Below, piece after piece: positions 48,175-59,536 of a stretch of DNA of 64,000 nt. Within the stretch, counting starts at the first letter, position 1. Each line of letters opens with the position of its first letter. The notes below the pieces were generated by a model that was given only the letters and a program-made list of their open reading frames with translations, did not search any database and was not told where the DNA came from. Both the position numbers and the translations under genes were made by a program. This stretch comes from DASVRA01 sp036388855 (GTDB taxonomy: Bacteria > Pseudomonadota > Alphaproteobacteria > Caulobacterales > Caulobacteraceae), in contig DASVRA010000006.1 of NCBI GenBank assembly GCA_036388855.1, forward strand, positions 41,822-105,821. Reading direction: 5' to 3'.

Positions 48175-48585
48175 GTGGACAATCAATACCGGGGCGGGTG
48201 CCTGTGCGGGCGGTTGCGGTGGGAGGCGGAGGGGGAGCCGCTGTACCAGGGCTACTGCTGCTGCGCCGACTGCAGGCGGGCGTCGGGGTCGGGGTTCGTG
48301 GCGTTCATGGGGTTCGCGGGGGCGGAGGTGCGCTTCAGCGGAGAGGCGCGGCAGTTCCGCTCGGCGTCGTTCCGGGGCGGGGAGGCGGTGCGCAACTTCT
48401 GCGGCGATTGCGGGGGCCTGGTGTTCGGCGGCGAGGCGGGCGTGGACCGGTCGCATACCGTCTACGCCGGCTCATTGGACGAGCCGTCGCTGTTTCGGCC
48501 GACGCTGGCGATCTTCACGCGCGAGCGGCCGGCGTGGGTGGTGCTGCCGCCGGGGCTCCAGGAGTGGGAGACGATGCCGGGTTGA
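48175..48585 (+). CDS. GFA family protein (glutathione-dependent formaldehyde-activating enzyme fold)
   Basis: 136 residues. The zinc motifs are GGCLCGRLRWEAEGEP and YCCCADCRRASGSGFVAFMGF, and a third Cys pair in NFCGDCGGLVFGG. These are the GFA-fold cysteines. The name comes from one member; most GFA proteins have no proven activity. GTG 48175 is used because GGAGCGGAG precedes it and YRGGCLCG then falls at the usual distance; the frame is open to 48052 but upstream residues are unlike the family. Confidence 0.85.
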   Translation: MDNQYRGGCLCGRLRWEAEGEPLYQGYCCCADCRRASGSGFVAFMGFAGAEVRFSGEARQFRSASFRGGEAVRNFCGDCGGLVFGGEAGVDRSHTVYAGSLDEPSLFRPTLAIFTRERPAWVVLPPGLQEWETMPG

Positions 48586-48673
48586 GGGCGCTCCTCGGGC
48601 CATAAGGTCCCGGCTTTTGCACCGAAGAACGAGAGCCGGCGTCGGGGCGATGAGCGTCGGCCGCGTGCGCCGA

Positions 48674-49642
48674 TCAGAGGATCCAGCCGTCGAACTCGCG
48701 CTGGTCGCCCATGATCGCGATCATCATGTCGTTGCCGCCGCCGGTGGCGAGGTAGAGGTAGGTCACCCCCTCCTCGGCGTCGTAGGTCAACAGCGCCTCG
48801 CGCGCCGCGCCGGTCAGGCTACCCACGAAGTGGAAGGCGTTGTCGTTCAGCGAGGCGTAGTCGGCGTCGATGCGCTCGAGCGAGATGGTTTCGCCGGCCT
48901 GGAGGTCCATCAGGATGCCGTGGCGCGAGGCCAGGCGCTGGCCCGGGTTCTCCTCGAAGACGAACGTGTCCACGCCGGCGCCGCCATAGAGGATGTCGTA
49001 GGCGCCGTCGGTGTAGAGGACGTCGTCGCCGCCGCCGCCCCTGACCACGTCCACGCGCTGGTCATAGGCGCCGCCGCCGCCGGAGACGAGCACGTCGTTC
49101 CCCTCGCCGCCGCGCAGGGTGTCGGCGCCCCCGCCGCCGACCATGAAGTCGCCGGCGGCGGCGCCGATCATGCGGTCGTCGCCCCAGCCGGCGTCCACCT
49201 CCAGCCGCACGTCCGGGCTGTCGCCGAAGCGGACGAGGTCGTCGCCCCCACCCAGCGAGATGCGGCCCTTCTCCACCGCGCGGAAGCTGCCGCCGGCGAT
49301 GGCGACGGCGCCGCCGGCGTCGAGGGCGCGCAGGTCGAGCACCAGGCGCTGGTCGCCGCCGAGCGTGAGCCACAGGGTGTCGCGGCCGGCGCCGCCGTCG
49401 ACTACGTCGCCCCCGTCGGCGATGATGAAGTCCGCGCCCATGCCGCCGATCAGCACGTCGTGCTCGCCCGGGCCCGAGAGGCCGCCGCCCGCGATCAGGA
49501 AATCGTCGCCCTTGCCGCCGCGCAGAGTGTCGTCGCCGCGGGCGCCGTCGAGGTAGTCGTCCCCCCCCAGGCCCCGGATCAGATCGTCCTCGTCGCCGCC
49601 GCCCAGGCCTTCGCCGTCGTCAGTGCCGGTGATGTTCGCCAT
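48674..49642 (-). CDS. RTX (hemolysin-type calcium-binding) protein, short
   Basis: 322 residues built largely from calcium-binding nonapeptides: LGGDDYLDGARGDDTLRGG, GGKGDDFLI, GGMGADFII, GGAGRDTLW at the N-terminal half and GGGGADTLRGGEGNDVLV, GGGGDDVLY, GGAGVDTFV further on. The C-terminal 80 residues (LMDLQAGETISLERIDADY...) resemble the RTX cap and type I secretion region. There is no enzymatic domain. ATG 49642 follows GGGGAGG. Probably secreted, possibly structural on the cell surface; no exporter gene is in the window. Confidence 0.85.
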   Translation of the reverse strand: MANITGTDDGEGLGGGDEDDLIRGLGGDDYLDGARGDDTLRGGKGDDFLIAGGGLSGPGEHDVLIGGMGADFIIADGGDVVDGGAGRDTLWLTLGGDQRLVLDLRALDAGGAVAIAGGSFRAVEKGRISLGGGDDLVRFGDSPDVRLEVDAGWGDDRMIGAAAGDFMVGGGGADTLRGGEGNDVLVSGGGGAYDQRVDVVRGGGGDDVLYTDGAYDILYGGAGVDTFVFEENPGQRLASRHGILMDLQAGETISLERIDADYASLNDNAFHFVGSLTGAAREALLTYDAEEGVTYLYLATGGGNDMMIAIMGDQREFDGWIL

Positions 49643-49694
49643 GCCGCCTCCCCGCAGGGCTACCTACGCCCGGAGAGCGGCGTTCGGCAAGGGG

Positions 49695-49823
49695 TCAGCG
49701 GCCTTCCAGTTCGATGATGGTATCGCAGCTCAGATAGGTCATCGGCCGCTCGAAGTCCGTTGGGGCGGAAAGGCGGGCTTGAAGCGGGGGCGGCGAAGCG
49801 GCAGGCTCGGGGGCCGTCGCCAT
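49695..49823 (-). CDS. Possible 42-residue protein or gene remnant
   Basis: From ATG 49823 the frame reads MATAPEPAASPPPLQARLSA, then PTDFERPMTYLSCDTIIELEGR. The second half looks like natural protein rather than GC-rich noise, and upstream codons (ILALA) resemble the end of a signal peptide, but a TAG closes the frame seven codons before the ATG. No ribosome site is seen. It may be a tiny gene or the surviving 3' end of a larger one. Confidence 0.3.
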   Translation of the reverse strand: MATAPEPAASPPPLQARLSAPTDFERPMTYLSCDTIIELEGR

Positions 49824-49851
49824 GGCCAGTGCGAGAATGGGCTAAGCACAT

Positions 49852-50879
49852 TTGACTCTGTCCCGAGATGGCGGGTTTGGCGGGGCTGGTCGCCATAGCC
49901 TGGTGGGGCTCGTCCCAGGCGTGCTGGCGTGCGCCGTGGTCGCCAGCCTGGCGTTGGGCCTGCGCCGGCTGCCGGGAATGGCGGCGTTCAGCCCGATGAT
50001 CCTGGCGATGGTGCTGGGCGTGACGGCGCACAACCTGCTGCCCCTGCCGCAGGCGATGCGGCCCGGGGTGATGTTCAGCCAAAAGCGCCTGTTGCGGCTG
50101 GCGATCGTGCTGCTGGGGCTGCAGCTGACGGCGGCGCAGGTGATTGGCGTCGGCGGCGCCGGGCTGGCGATCCTCGTCGCCGCCACACTTGCCACCTTCG
50201 CCGTGACGGTCTGGCTCGGGCGCCTGCTGGGCGTGGACCGCAAGCTGAGCGAACTGATTGCGGCGGGCGTGTCGATCTGCGGCGCCTCGGCCATCGTGGC
50301 GACCAACACCGTCACCCGCGCCGAGGACGAAGACGTCGCCTACGCCCTGGCGTGCGTCACCCTGTTCGGGACGCTGGCGATCTTCCTCTACCCGCTGCTG
50401 CGCGTGGCGCTGGGGCTGGACGAGCACGGCTATGGCCTGTGGACCGGCGCCTCGATCCACGAGGTGGCCCAGGTGGTCGCCGCCGCCTTCCAGGGGGGAC
50501 AGGAGGCGGGCGCCTTCGCCACCATCGTCAAGCTCACGCGGGTGATGCTGCTGGCCCCTCTGGTGCTGGTTCTCGGCCTGTTCGCCGCCCGCTCGGCCAA
50601 GGCCGCCGGAGACGCTCCGCACGCCAGGCCGCCGGTCCCCTGGTTCGTATTCGGCTTCATCGCCGCCATGCTGCTGAACAGCGTCTGGTCCGTTCCGACG
50701 ATCGCGCGGGGGCCGTTGACCTGGATCACCACCTTCCTGTTCACCATGGCGCTGGCGGCCATGGGTCTCGAGACCAGCCTGTCGAAGCTGCGGGCCAAGG
50801 GCCTGCGGCCGCTGCTGCTGGGCGCGGCGGCCACGCTGTTCATCGCGGGACTCAGCCTCGGACTGATCGAGCTCTTCGC

Positions 50880-50883
<4 letters not shown>
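49852..50883 (+). CDS. YeiH family putative sulfate exporter
   Basis: About 343 residues with ten or so membrane helices. MILAMVLGVTAHNLLPLPQAMRPGVMFSQKRLLRLAIVLLGLQLT, LIAAGVSICGASAIVATNTV and YGLWTGASIHEVAQVVAAAF are the conserved YeiH/Cons_hypoth698 segments. Transport of sulfate or sulfonate breakdown products is suggested for the family but unproven. TTG 49852 gives the longest form; GTG 49903 is an alternative and neither has a good ribosome site. The 3' end overlaps ftsK by 4 bases, convergently. Confidence 0.85.
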
Positions 50884-53201
<2,318 letters not shown>

Positions 53202-53325
53202 GACCCACTCCGAACTCGAACGTCCGTTCTCGCGCGCGAGGGTTAAGGGGCGTTTACGATAACCAATGTCGGTCGCGGCATCGGTGGCGTTGCACCGGCG
53301 GTCTGAGGGAGCGCATACGGCCGCC

Positions 53326-54570
53326 ATGTCCGAGTTCGACGTGATCATCGCCGGGGCCGGGATGGCCGGGGCGACGCTGGCGCTGGCGCTGAAGCGGGCG
53401 GGGATGGCGCCGCTGCTGGTGGATCGCCAGAGCGTCGATGCGCAGCTGGCCCCGTCCTACGACGGCCGCGCCTCGGCCGTGGCCTATTCCTGTTTCCGCC
53501 AGTGGCGGGCGCTGGGGGTGGCCGGGCGGCTGGAGCCGCACGCCCAGCGGATCGACCAGATCCTGGTCACCGACGGCCGCGGCCCCGGGGCGGGGGCGAC
53601 CGCCGGCCTGCCAGCCTTCCTCCACTTCGACGCTTCGGAGATCGCCGACCGCAGCGAGGGCGAGCCGCTCGGCTACATGGTCGAGAACCGCCACATCCGC
53701 GCCGCGCTGGCGGAGGCGGTGCGGGAGGCGGGGGTCGAAGTGGCCGCGCCAGTGGCCATCGAAGGTTTGCGCACAGGGCCCGCGGCGGCGGCCGTGGCGC
53801 TGGCCGATGGGCGCGAAGTGATGGCGCCCCTGGTGGTCGGTGCCGACGGGCGGGAGTCGGCGGTGCGGCGCGAGGCGGGGATCGGGGTGGTCGGCTGGCC
53901 CTACCGGCAGTCGGCCGTGGTGGCGACCCTGGGCCTGGCCGAGCCTCACGGCGGGGTGGCCTACGAGCACTTCCTGCCCTCGGGCCCGTTCGCCATCCTG
54001 CCGCTGACGGGCAGCCGCGCCTGCCTGGTCTGGACGGAGAGCCACGCCCGCGCCCAGGCGCTCAAGGCGGCGCGGCCGGAGATGTTCGAGGCCTGCCTGC
54101 GCCGCCGCTTCGGCGACTTCCTGGGCGAAGTCGAGGTGCTGGGTCAGCGGTTCTTCTATCCGCTGAGCCTGCAGCTGGCCGAACGGATGACCGCCCCGCG
54201 CGTGGCGCTGCTGGGCGACGCCGCCCACGCGATCCATCCGATCGCGGGCCAGGGGCTGAATCTGGGCCTGAAGGATGTCGCCGCCCTGGCGGAAGTGGTG
54301 GTGGAGGCGGCGAGGCTGGGCGAAGACATCGGCTCCGAAGCGGTGCTGGAGCGTTACGCCCGCTGGCGGCGCACCGACACTGTCGCGCTGAGCGTCGCCA
54401 CCGACGTGTTCGATCGGCTGTTCTCCACCGACCTGCCGCCGGTCCGGCTTGCGCGAGGGCTGGGGATGGCCGCCGTCAACCGCCTAGCGCCCGCGCGCCG
54501 CTGGTTCATGACCGAAGCCGGCGGCGCGTCGGGGGATCTGCCGCGGTTGTTGAGGGGAGAGAGCCTGTAG
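53326..54570 (+). CDS. UbiH/UbiF/COQ6-family FAD hydroxylase
   Basis: 414 residues. DVIIAGAGMAGATLALALKRAG binds FAD, GYMVENRHIRAALAEAVREAG is the typical UbiH segment, VVGADGRESAVRREAG the DG motif, and VALLGDAAHAIHPIAGQGLNLGLKDVAAL the GD motif. Members add hydroxyl groups to the ubiquinone ring; the exact carbon cannot be assigned. The start is ATG 53326. The long distance of ubiA (at 61.9 kb) means no single ubiquinone operon. Confidence 0.92.
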   Translation: MSEFDVIIAGAGMAGATLALALKRAGMAPLLVDRQSVDAQLAPSYDGRASAVAYSCFRQWRALGVAGRLEPHAQRIDQILVTDGRGPGAGATAGLPAFLHFDASEIADRSEGEPLGYMVENRHIRAALAEAVREAGVEVAAPVAIEGLRTGPAAAAVALADGREVMAPLVVGADGRESAVRREAGIGVVGWPYRQSAVVATLGLAEPHGGVAYEHFLPSGPFAILPLTGSRACLVWTESHARAQALKAARPEMFEACLRRRFGDFLGEVEVLGQRFFYPLSLQLAERMTAPRVALLGDAAHAIHPIAGQGLNLGLKDVAALAEVVVEAARLGEDIGSEAVLERYARWRRTDTVALSVATDVFDRLFSTDLPPVRLARGLGMAAVNRLAPARRWFMTEAGGASGDLPRLLRGESL

Positions 54571-54572
54571 GC

Positions 54573-54697
54573 GCGTCCTTCGAGACGCGGCCTTCCCGGC
54601 CGCTCCTCAGGATGACGAATGGGTGGCGACGAACCCGTCCCTGAAAGAAGGCGTCATGGTGAGGAGCGGGGCGCAGCCGCGCGTCTCGAACCACGCA
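54573..54697. repeat. 125-bp imperfect inverted-repeat element
   Basis: The left arm 54573-54617 (GCGTCCTTCGAGACGCG ... GCTCCTCAGGATGACG) is complementary to the right arm 54652-54697 (CGTCATGGTGAGGAGCG ... GCGCGTCTCGAACCACGC) with several mismatches, around a 34-base centre. CCTTCGAGACGCG...CTCCTCAGGATGA is a widely scattered intergenic repeat in alphaproteobacteria. It sits between two convergent genes. Confidence 0.75.
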
Positions 54698-54700
54698 CGT

Positions 54701-54901
54701 TCACTCCCCCTCCGCCAGCTCCCGCGCCTCTTCCGGGAGCATAATCGGGACGCCGTCGCGGATGGGATAGGCGAGGCGGGCGGTGGCGCTGACCAGTTCC
54801 TGGCGTTCGCGGTCGTAGGTGAGGGGGGCGTGGCTCACGGGGCAGACCAGGATCTCCAGCAGGCGCGGATCGATTTCGGCGGCGGGAGGCGTGTCGGTCA
54901 T
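54701..54901 (-). CDS. Trm112 family protein
   Basis: 66 residues. DPRLLEILVCPVSHAPLTYDRERQELVSATARLAYPIRDGVPIMLPEEAREL is the full Trm112/YcaR domain. Bacterial forms usually carry one or no zinc-ligand pair; here only Cys-Pro is left. The role is unclear, perhaps as a partner or activator of methyltransferases. ATG 54901 lies 8 bases after the LON-domain gene, its operon partner in many alphaproteobacteria. Confidence 0.92.
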   Translation of the reverse strand: MTDTPPAAEIDPRLLEILVCPVSHAPLTYDRERQELVSATARLAYPIRDGVPIMLPEEARELAEGE

Positions 54902-54909
54902 GGCGTGGC

Positions 54910-55578
54910 CTACTGCAGCTGCGGGCCGCCGCCCTCGTCGTCGGAAAGGGAGGCGGCGTCGATTTCCATAAGGGCGATCAGCGCGTCCCGGCGGGCGGCG
55001 AGGCCGTCGGCCTCCAGCAGCGCCTGTTTCTCCGTCGGCTCGAACGGCAGCGCCATGGCCAGGCTGTTGACCAGGGCCTCGGTCGGGGCGGCCTTGGCGG
55101 TTTCCCAGTCGACCTCCATGGAGCGGCGGTCGAGGTAGGCCTTGAGCGCGCGCAGCAGGCGCAGCTTGTCGAATCCCTCGTCGGGCTGCATCGGCTTCAG
55201 GTCGGCCTCGAAGGCGCGGTAGTCGGCGCGCACCTGGCGGTAGGGCGTGCGCACCGGCAGCTCGTCGCCGAGGCGGAAGCGGCACACGCCGGTCAGGGTG
55301 ATCAGGTAGCGGCCATCGCCGGTCTCGGAGAAGCTGGTGATGCGGCCGATGCAGCCCACTGCGGCCAGGCGCGGGCGGTCGCGCTCGCCGCCCGGCAGGG
55401 TCTGGACCATGCCGATGATCCGCTCCGCGCCCATCGCGTCGTCGACCATGTTCAGGTAGCGCGGCTCGAAGATGTTCAGCGGCAGCGAGGCGTGCGGCAG
55501 CAGCAGCGCCCCGTCCAGCGGGAACACCGGGATCACCTGGGGCAGTTCGACGGCCTTGCGGTAGGCGGTGACGGGCAT
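54910..55578 (-). CDS. LON peptidase substrate-binding domain protein
   Basis: 222 residues. PQVIPVFPLDGALLLPHASLPLNIFEPRYLNMVDDAM is the start of the LON N-terminal domain; IGMVQTL, VGCIGRITSFSETGDGRYLITLTGVCRFRL and the helical C-terminal part (EALVNSLAMALPFEPTEKQALLEADGLAARRDALIALME) follow. There is no ATPase or protease domain. Probably binds unfolded or specific proteins; function not established. 11 bases after the thioredoxin-TPR gene. Confidence 0.93.
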   Translation of the reverse strand: MPVTAYRKAVELPQVIPVFPLDGALLLPHASLPLNIFEPRYLNMVDDAMGAERIIGMVQTLPGGERDRPRLAAVGCIGRITSFSETGDGRYLITLTGVCRFRLGDELPVRTPYRQVRADYRAFEADLKPMQPDEGFDKLRLLRALKAYLDRRSMEVDWETAKAAPTEALVNSLAMALPFEPTEKQALLEADGLAARRDALIALMEIDAASLSDDEGGGPQLQ

Positions 55579-55589
55579 GGCGTCTCCCC

Positions 55590-56513
55590 TCAGGCGAACA
55601 GGATCGACGACAGGCGGCGGCGGCCCTGCTTGGTCACCTCCGAAGTCGCCCCCGCCGCCTCGAACACAGTCAGCAGCTGCTTGCGCGCGGCGCCGTCGTT
55701 CCAGTCGCGGTCCTTGGCGATGATCTCGAGCAGCTGGTCTACAGCGCCGCCAAGGTCGCCGCGGCCGGCCAGCGCCTTGGCGAGTTCCAGCCGCGCCTCA
55801 TGGTCATCGGCGTTGGCGGCCAGCCGCCGCTCGAAGGCCGCGGTGTCCGAAGGCGCCTCGGCGGCCAGCGCCAGCGCGGCCTTGACGCCGTCCAGCTCGC
55901 TGTCCTTGGCGTTCGCCGGAGCCATCTCCACCAGCTCGCGCGCGCGTTCCCTGTCGCCGCCTTGAAGGTAGCAGCGCGCCAGCCCCGCCAGCGCCTTCAC
56001 GTTCTCAGGCTCGGCCTGCAGCACCTGAGCGTACGCTTGGGCCGCGCCGCCGATGTCGCCTTGGCCGAGGGATTCCTGCGCGAGCTTCAGCAGCTCGTCG
56101 ATCATGTCCGCGCCGCCGTCGGGGGGCGCCGCCGCCAGCCGGTCGATGAAGGCCTTGATCTGGCTCTCGGGCACCGCGCCCTGGAAGCCGTCCACCGGCT
56201 GGCCGTCGACGAAGGCGTAGACGGTGGGGATCGACTGCACCCGCAGCTGGGCGGCGATGCGGGGGTTCTTGTCGACGTCGACCTTGACCAGCTTCACCGC
56301 GCCCTTGGCGGCCTTCACCGCCTTCTCCAGCGCCGGGGTCAGCTGGCGGCACGGCCCGCACCAGGTGGCCCAGAAGTCCACGATCACCGGGGTGGTGCGC
56401 GAGGCCTCGATCACGTCGGCCATGAAGGCGGCGTCGGAGGAGTCCTTGATCAGGTCGGCGGGCGGCGGGGCCGAGCCCGCGGCGGAAGCGGAGGTGTCGA
56501 AGATCATGCTCAT
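55590..56513 (-). CDS. Thioredoxin-TPR co-chaperone (CnoX/YbbN-like)
   Basis: 307 residues. The thioredoxin domain (about 20-125) has VIVDFWATWCGPCRQLTPALEKAV, so both redox cysteines are present, unlike E. coli CnoX. VQSIPTVYAFVDGQPVDGFQGAVPESQIKAFI completes it. The C-terminal half is TPR-like (YAQVLQAEPENVKALAGLARCYLQGGDRERARELVEM). It protects proteins under oxidative stress and may pass them to chaperones. First gene of the CnoX-LON-Trm112 operon. Start ATG 56513; MSMIFDT may also begin at the second Met. Confidence 0.92.
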   Translation of the reverse strand: MSMIFDTSASAAGSAPPPADLIKDSSDAAFMADVIEASRTTPVIVDFWATWCGPCRQLTPALEKAVKAAKGAVKLVKVDVDKNPRIAAQLRVQSIPTVYAFVDGQPVDGFQGAVPESQIKAFIDRLAAAPPDGGADMIDELLKLAQESLGQGDIGGAAQAYAQVLQAEPENVKALAGLARCYLQGGDRERARELVEMAPANAKDSELDGVKAALALAAEAPSDTAAFERRLAANADDHEARLELAKALAGRGDLGGAVDQLLEIIAKDRDWNDGAARKQLLTVFEAAGATSEVTKQGRRRLSSILFA

Positions 56514-56665
56514 CGGGGAGACTGGGAAACTCGGGCGTAGAACCCGTCAGCCAGCAAAATGGTCCCGAACAACCGCGGCCGCAATCAGGCGCCGCCGGCG
56601 AGAGCGGCAAAAACCTCGGCGGTAGCCATGGCCCAAGTTGGCCCTAGAATAGATACGAGAGGGCC

Positions 56666-57814
56666 ATGGCGGGCGAGAGCGGCGAGCGGCGGGGGGTGCT
56701 GAGCCCGGTGGAGTTCCTCCACCGGGTGCTGATCACCTTCGCCATCATCGTGGTGGCGTACCTGTTCTGGCGCTGGCTGGACGTGTTCCTGCTCGCGTTC
56801 GGGGCGGCGCTGATCGCGCTGATCCTGCGCACCGCGTCCGAACCCGTCGACCGCTACACGCCGCTGAACGCCGGCTGGTCGCTGGCGGTGGCGGGCCTGG
56901 TGCTGGCGGCGGTGGTCGGCGGGACGCTGTGGCTGTTCGGGTCGACCATCGCCGGCCAGCTCAACCAGCTCGCCGCCGCGGTGCCCGCCGCCTGGGAGGC
57001 CGCCAAGCCCCAGATCGCCGGCTGGCCGCTGGGCCCCCAGTTCCTCCAGACCGTCAGCGACTTCACCGCCAACGCCCCGGCGCCGGCCGACGCCAAGGGC
57101 GTGGGCGGGGGCCTGAGCGAGGGGGTGATCACCCAGCTGCGCGAGATGGTGGTGCGGCTGGGGGGGCTGGCGCGGTCGGCGCTGTCGGTGGCGGCGGAGA
57201 TCTTCGTGGTGGTGGTGGCCGGGGCCTATTTCGCCGCTGAGCCGCGCACCTACCGCGACGGGCTTGTGATGCTGCTGCCGCCGCGCGTGCGGCCGGAGGC
57301 GCGCGGGGCGCTGGACGAAGCGGCATCGGCGCTGCGGCGCTGGCTGCTCGGCACGCTGTTCTCGATGTTCGTGGTCGGGACCCTGACCGGGCTGGGGGCC
57401 TGGGCCATCGGCCTGCCCGCGCCGTTGGCGCTGGGCCTGATCGCGGGCCTGGCCCAGTTCGTGCCGATCATCGGCCCCGCCGTCTCCACCATTCCCGGCC
57501 TGCTGATCTCGCTCAGCCTGGGGCCGCAGGTGATCCTGTGGACGCTGCTGCTCTACGTCGGGGTGCAGCAGTTCGAGGGCCAGCTGCTCACGCCCCTGGT
57601 GCAGCGGCGCACGGTGCATATCCCGCCGGCGGTGACCCTGCTGGCGGTGATCGCGGTGGGGCTGATCTTCGGGCCGCTGGGGGTGCTGTTCGCCTCGCCA
57701 CTGACGGTGGTGGCCTATGTGATGGTCCGGCGGCTGTATGTGCATGACGTGCTCGGCGACGAGGTCGAGGATGTACGCGCCGCCGAGGCCGAACAGCGGC
57801 CGGCGGGCGGATGA
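56666..57814 (+). CDS. AI-2E family transporter
   Basis: 382 residues with seven or eight membrane helices. HRVLITFAIIVVAYLFWRWLDVFLLAFGAALIALILRT, a central amphipathic region (about 75-160) and VPIIGPAVSTIPGLLISLSLGPQVILWTLLLYVGVQQFEGQLLTPLVQRRTVHIPPAVTLLAVIAVGLIFGPLGVLFASPLTVVAYV match the family, whose members include Na+/H+ or autoinducer exporters. Substrate not predictable. The start is ATG 56666 after GAGAGGG. It overlaps the next transporter by ATGA. Confidence 0.9.
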   Translation: MAGESGERRGVLSPVEFLHRVLITFAIIVVAYLFWRWLDVFLLAFGAALIALILRTASEPVDRYTPLNAGWSLAVAGLVLAAVVGGTLWLFGSTIAGQLNQLAAAVPAAWEAAKPQIAGWPLGPQFLQTVSDFTANAPAPADAKGVGGGLSEGVITQLREMVVRLGGLARSALSVAAEIFVVVVAGAYFAAEPRTYRDGLVMLLPPRVRPEARGALDEAASALRRWLLGTLFSMFVVGTLTGLGAWAIGLPAPLALGLIAGLAQFVPIIGPAVSTIPGLLISLSLGPQVILWTLLLYVGVQQFEGQLLTPLVQRRTVHIPPAVTLLAVIAVGLIFGPLGVLFASPLTVVAYVMVRRLYVHDVLGDEVEDVRAAEAEQRPAGG

Positions 57815-59088
57815 GCGCGCAGGCCCCGCCGCTGCGCCGCCTGCGCTCGATCGTCGGCGGTTCGGCCGGCAATCTGGTGGAGTGGTACGACTGGTACGCC
57901 TACGCCGCCTTCACCCTCTACTTCGCCGACGACTTCTTCCCCAAGGGCGACCAGACCGCCCAGCTGCTGAGCGCCGCCGCCATTTTCGCGGTGGGCTTTC
58001 TGGCGAGGCCGCTCGGCGCTTGGCTGATGGGCCTGTACGCCGACCGCAAAGGGCGCAAGGCGGCGCTGGTGGCTTCGGTGGCGCTGATGAGCGCCGGGTC
58101 GCTGTTCATCGCCTTGATCCCAACCTACGCCATGATCGGCTGGGCGGCACCGGCTTTGCTGCTGGCGGCGCGGATACTCCAGGGCCTCAGCCTCGGAGGC
58201 GAGTACGGCGCCAGCGCCACCTACCTCTCTGAAATGGCGGGCAAGAAACACCGCGGCTTCTGGTCCTCCTTCCAGTACGTCACCTTGATCTCCGGCCAGC
58301 TCATCGCGCTCGGCGTGCTGCTGGTCCTGCAGCAGGTCCTCTCCAAGCCGGCCCTGGAGGCTTGGGGCTGGCGCATCCCCTTCATCATCGGCGCGGCGCT
58401 GGCGGTGAGCGTGCTTTGGCTCCGGCGCGGACTGGAGGAGACTCCCTCGTTCCGCGCCAAGACCGCCGAACGCAGCGGCGCGCGCCTGCTGTTCCTGCGC
58501 CACCCGCGCGAGACGTTGGTGGTGGCGGGGCTGACGGCGGGGGGCACGCTCGCCTTCTACGCCTACACCACCTACCTGCAGAAGTTCCTGGCCAACACCG
58601 CCGGTTTCACCAAGGACCAGGCGAGCCAGATCAGCTTTTTCGCCCTGTTCGTGTTCATGTGCGTCCAGCCGCTGTTCGGCTGGTTGTCCGACCAGGTCGG
58701 CCGCCGCTGGGTGATGATCGGCTTCGGCGTCACGGGCCTGCTGTTCACCTGGCCGATCTTCACTGCCTTGGAAGACGCCCGCAGCTCCACCGCCGCCTTC
58801 CTGCTGATGCTGGCGGCGCTGCTGATCGTGTCGGGCTACACCTCGGTGAACGCGGTGGTGAAGGCCGAGCTGTTCCCCACCGAGGTGCGCGCGCTGGGCG
58901 TGGCCCTGCCCTACGCCATCACCAACGCGCTGTTTGGCGGCACGGCCGAATACGTGGCTCTGTGGTTCAAGCAGGTCGGGCGCGAGAGCTGGTTTTACGC
59001 CTACGTCACCGGCATGATCGGCGTCTCGTTGGCGGTCTATGTGCTGATGCCCGACACCCGCCGCACGAGCCGGATAGCTGAGGACTAG
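57811..59088 (+). CDS. MFS transporter, metabolite:H+ symporter (KgtP-like)
   Basis: 425 residues with twelve helices. GGSAGNLVEWYDWYAYAAFTLYFADDFFPKGD is the diagnostic MHS-family N-terminus, followed by ARPLGAWLMGLYADRKGRKAALV and ARILQGLSLGGEYGASATYLSEMAGKKHRGFWSSFQY. AELFPTEVRALGVALPYAITNALFGGTAEYVALWFK is the matching C-terminal half. It is closest in pattern to 2-oxoglutarate permeases. ATG 57811 is coupled to the AI-2E gene. Confidence 0.9.
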   Translation: MSAQAPPLRRLRSIVGGSAGNLVEWYDWYAYAAFTLYFADDFFPKGDQTAQLLSAAAIFAVGFLARPLGAWLMGLYADRKGRKAALVASVALMSAGSLFIALIPTYAMIGWAAPALLLAARILQGLSLGGEYGASATYLSEMAGKKHRGFWSSFQYVTLISGQLIALGVLLVLQQVLSKPALEAWGWRIPFIIGAALAVSVLWLRRGLEETPSFRAKTAERSGARLLFLRHPRETLVVAGLTAGGTLAFYAYTTYLQKFLANTAGFTKDQASQISFFALFVFMCVQPLFGWLSDQVGRRWVMIGFGVTGLLFTWPIFTALEDARSSTAAFLLMLAALLIVSGYTSVNAVVKAELFPTEVRALGVALPYAITNALFGGTAEYVALWFKQVGRESWFYAYVTGMIGVSLAVYVLMPDTRRTSRIAED

Positions 59089-59468
59089 GCGGCGGCCAGG
59101 CGGCCCCAGACCTCCTGGTCGGCGATGGTGGAGGTGAGGGTGCCGCCCACCTGCCGGTCGCATAGCCGGGCCAGCACGATGAGGTCGGCGCCGCAGAGGC
59201 GCACCCGCACGTCCTCGGCCAGGCAGCCGCGGAAGGGCGCGGCGAACAGGGCGGCGTTCACCTCCGGCGCCTTGGAGACGATCAGCGTGGCCAGCCGCAT
59301 CGCGCGCTCATGGCAGCGGTGCTGCAGCCGCGGCTCCTCGGCGAACATTTCGCAGCCGAGCCGCAGCACGTCATCCAGCGTCAGGCGCGAGAAGCGCCGC
59401 GCCGGCACCGGCGGCGTTAGCGCCGACGGCGTCAGGTGCAGCACCGCATCGTTGAGCAGGAACAGCAA
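59085..59468 (-). CDS. Uncharacterised 127-residue protein
   Basis: The protein begins MLFLLNDAVLHLTPSALTPPVPARRFSRLTLDDVLRLGCEMFAEEPRLQHRCHERAMRLATLIVSKAPEVNAALF and ends with RVRLCGADLIVLARLCDRQVGGTLTSTIADQEVWGRLAAA. It is mostly helical with four Cys. The start is ATG 59468. Its end overlaps the MFS gene by 4 bases. I recognise no family. The composition is protein-like, with no shadow gene opposite, so it is likely real. Confidence 0.65.
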   Translation of the reverse strand: MLFLLNDAVLHLTPSALTPPVPARRFSRLTLDDVLRLGCEMFAEEPRLQHRCHERAMRLATLIVSKAPEVNAALFAAPFRGCLAEDVRVRLCGADLIVLARLCDRQVGGTLTSTIADQEVWGRLAAA

Positions 59469-59536
59469 ATCGACGCCCCATCAGCACTTCCCTGCAGTTT
59501 GCCGGCGGCGGCTTTCGGTCCGGTTGACAGGCAGGG

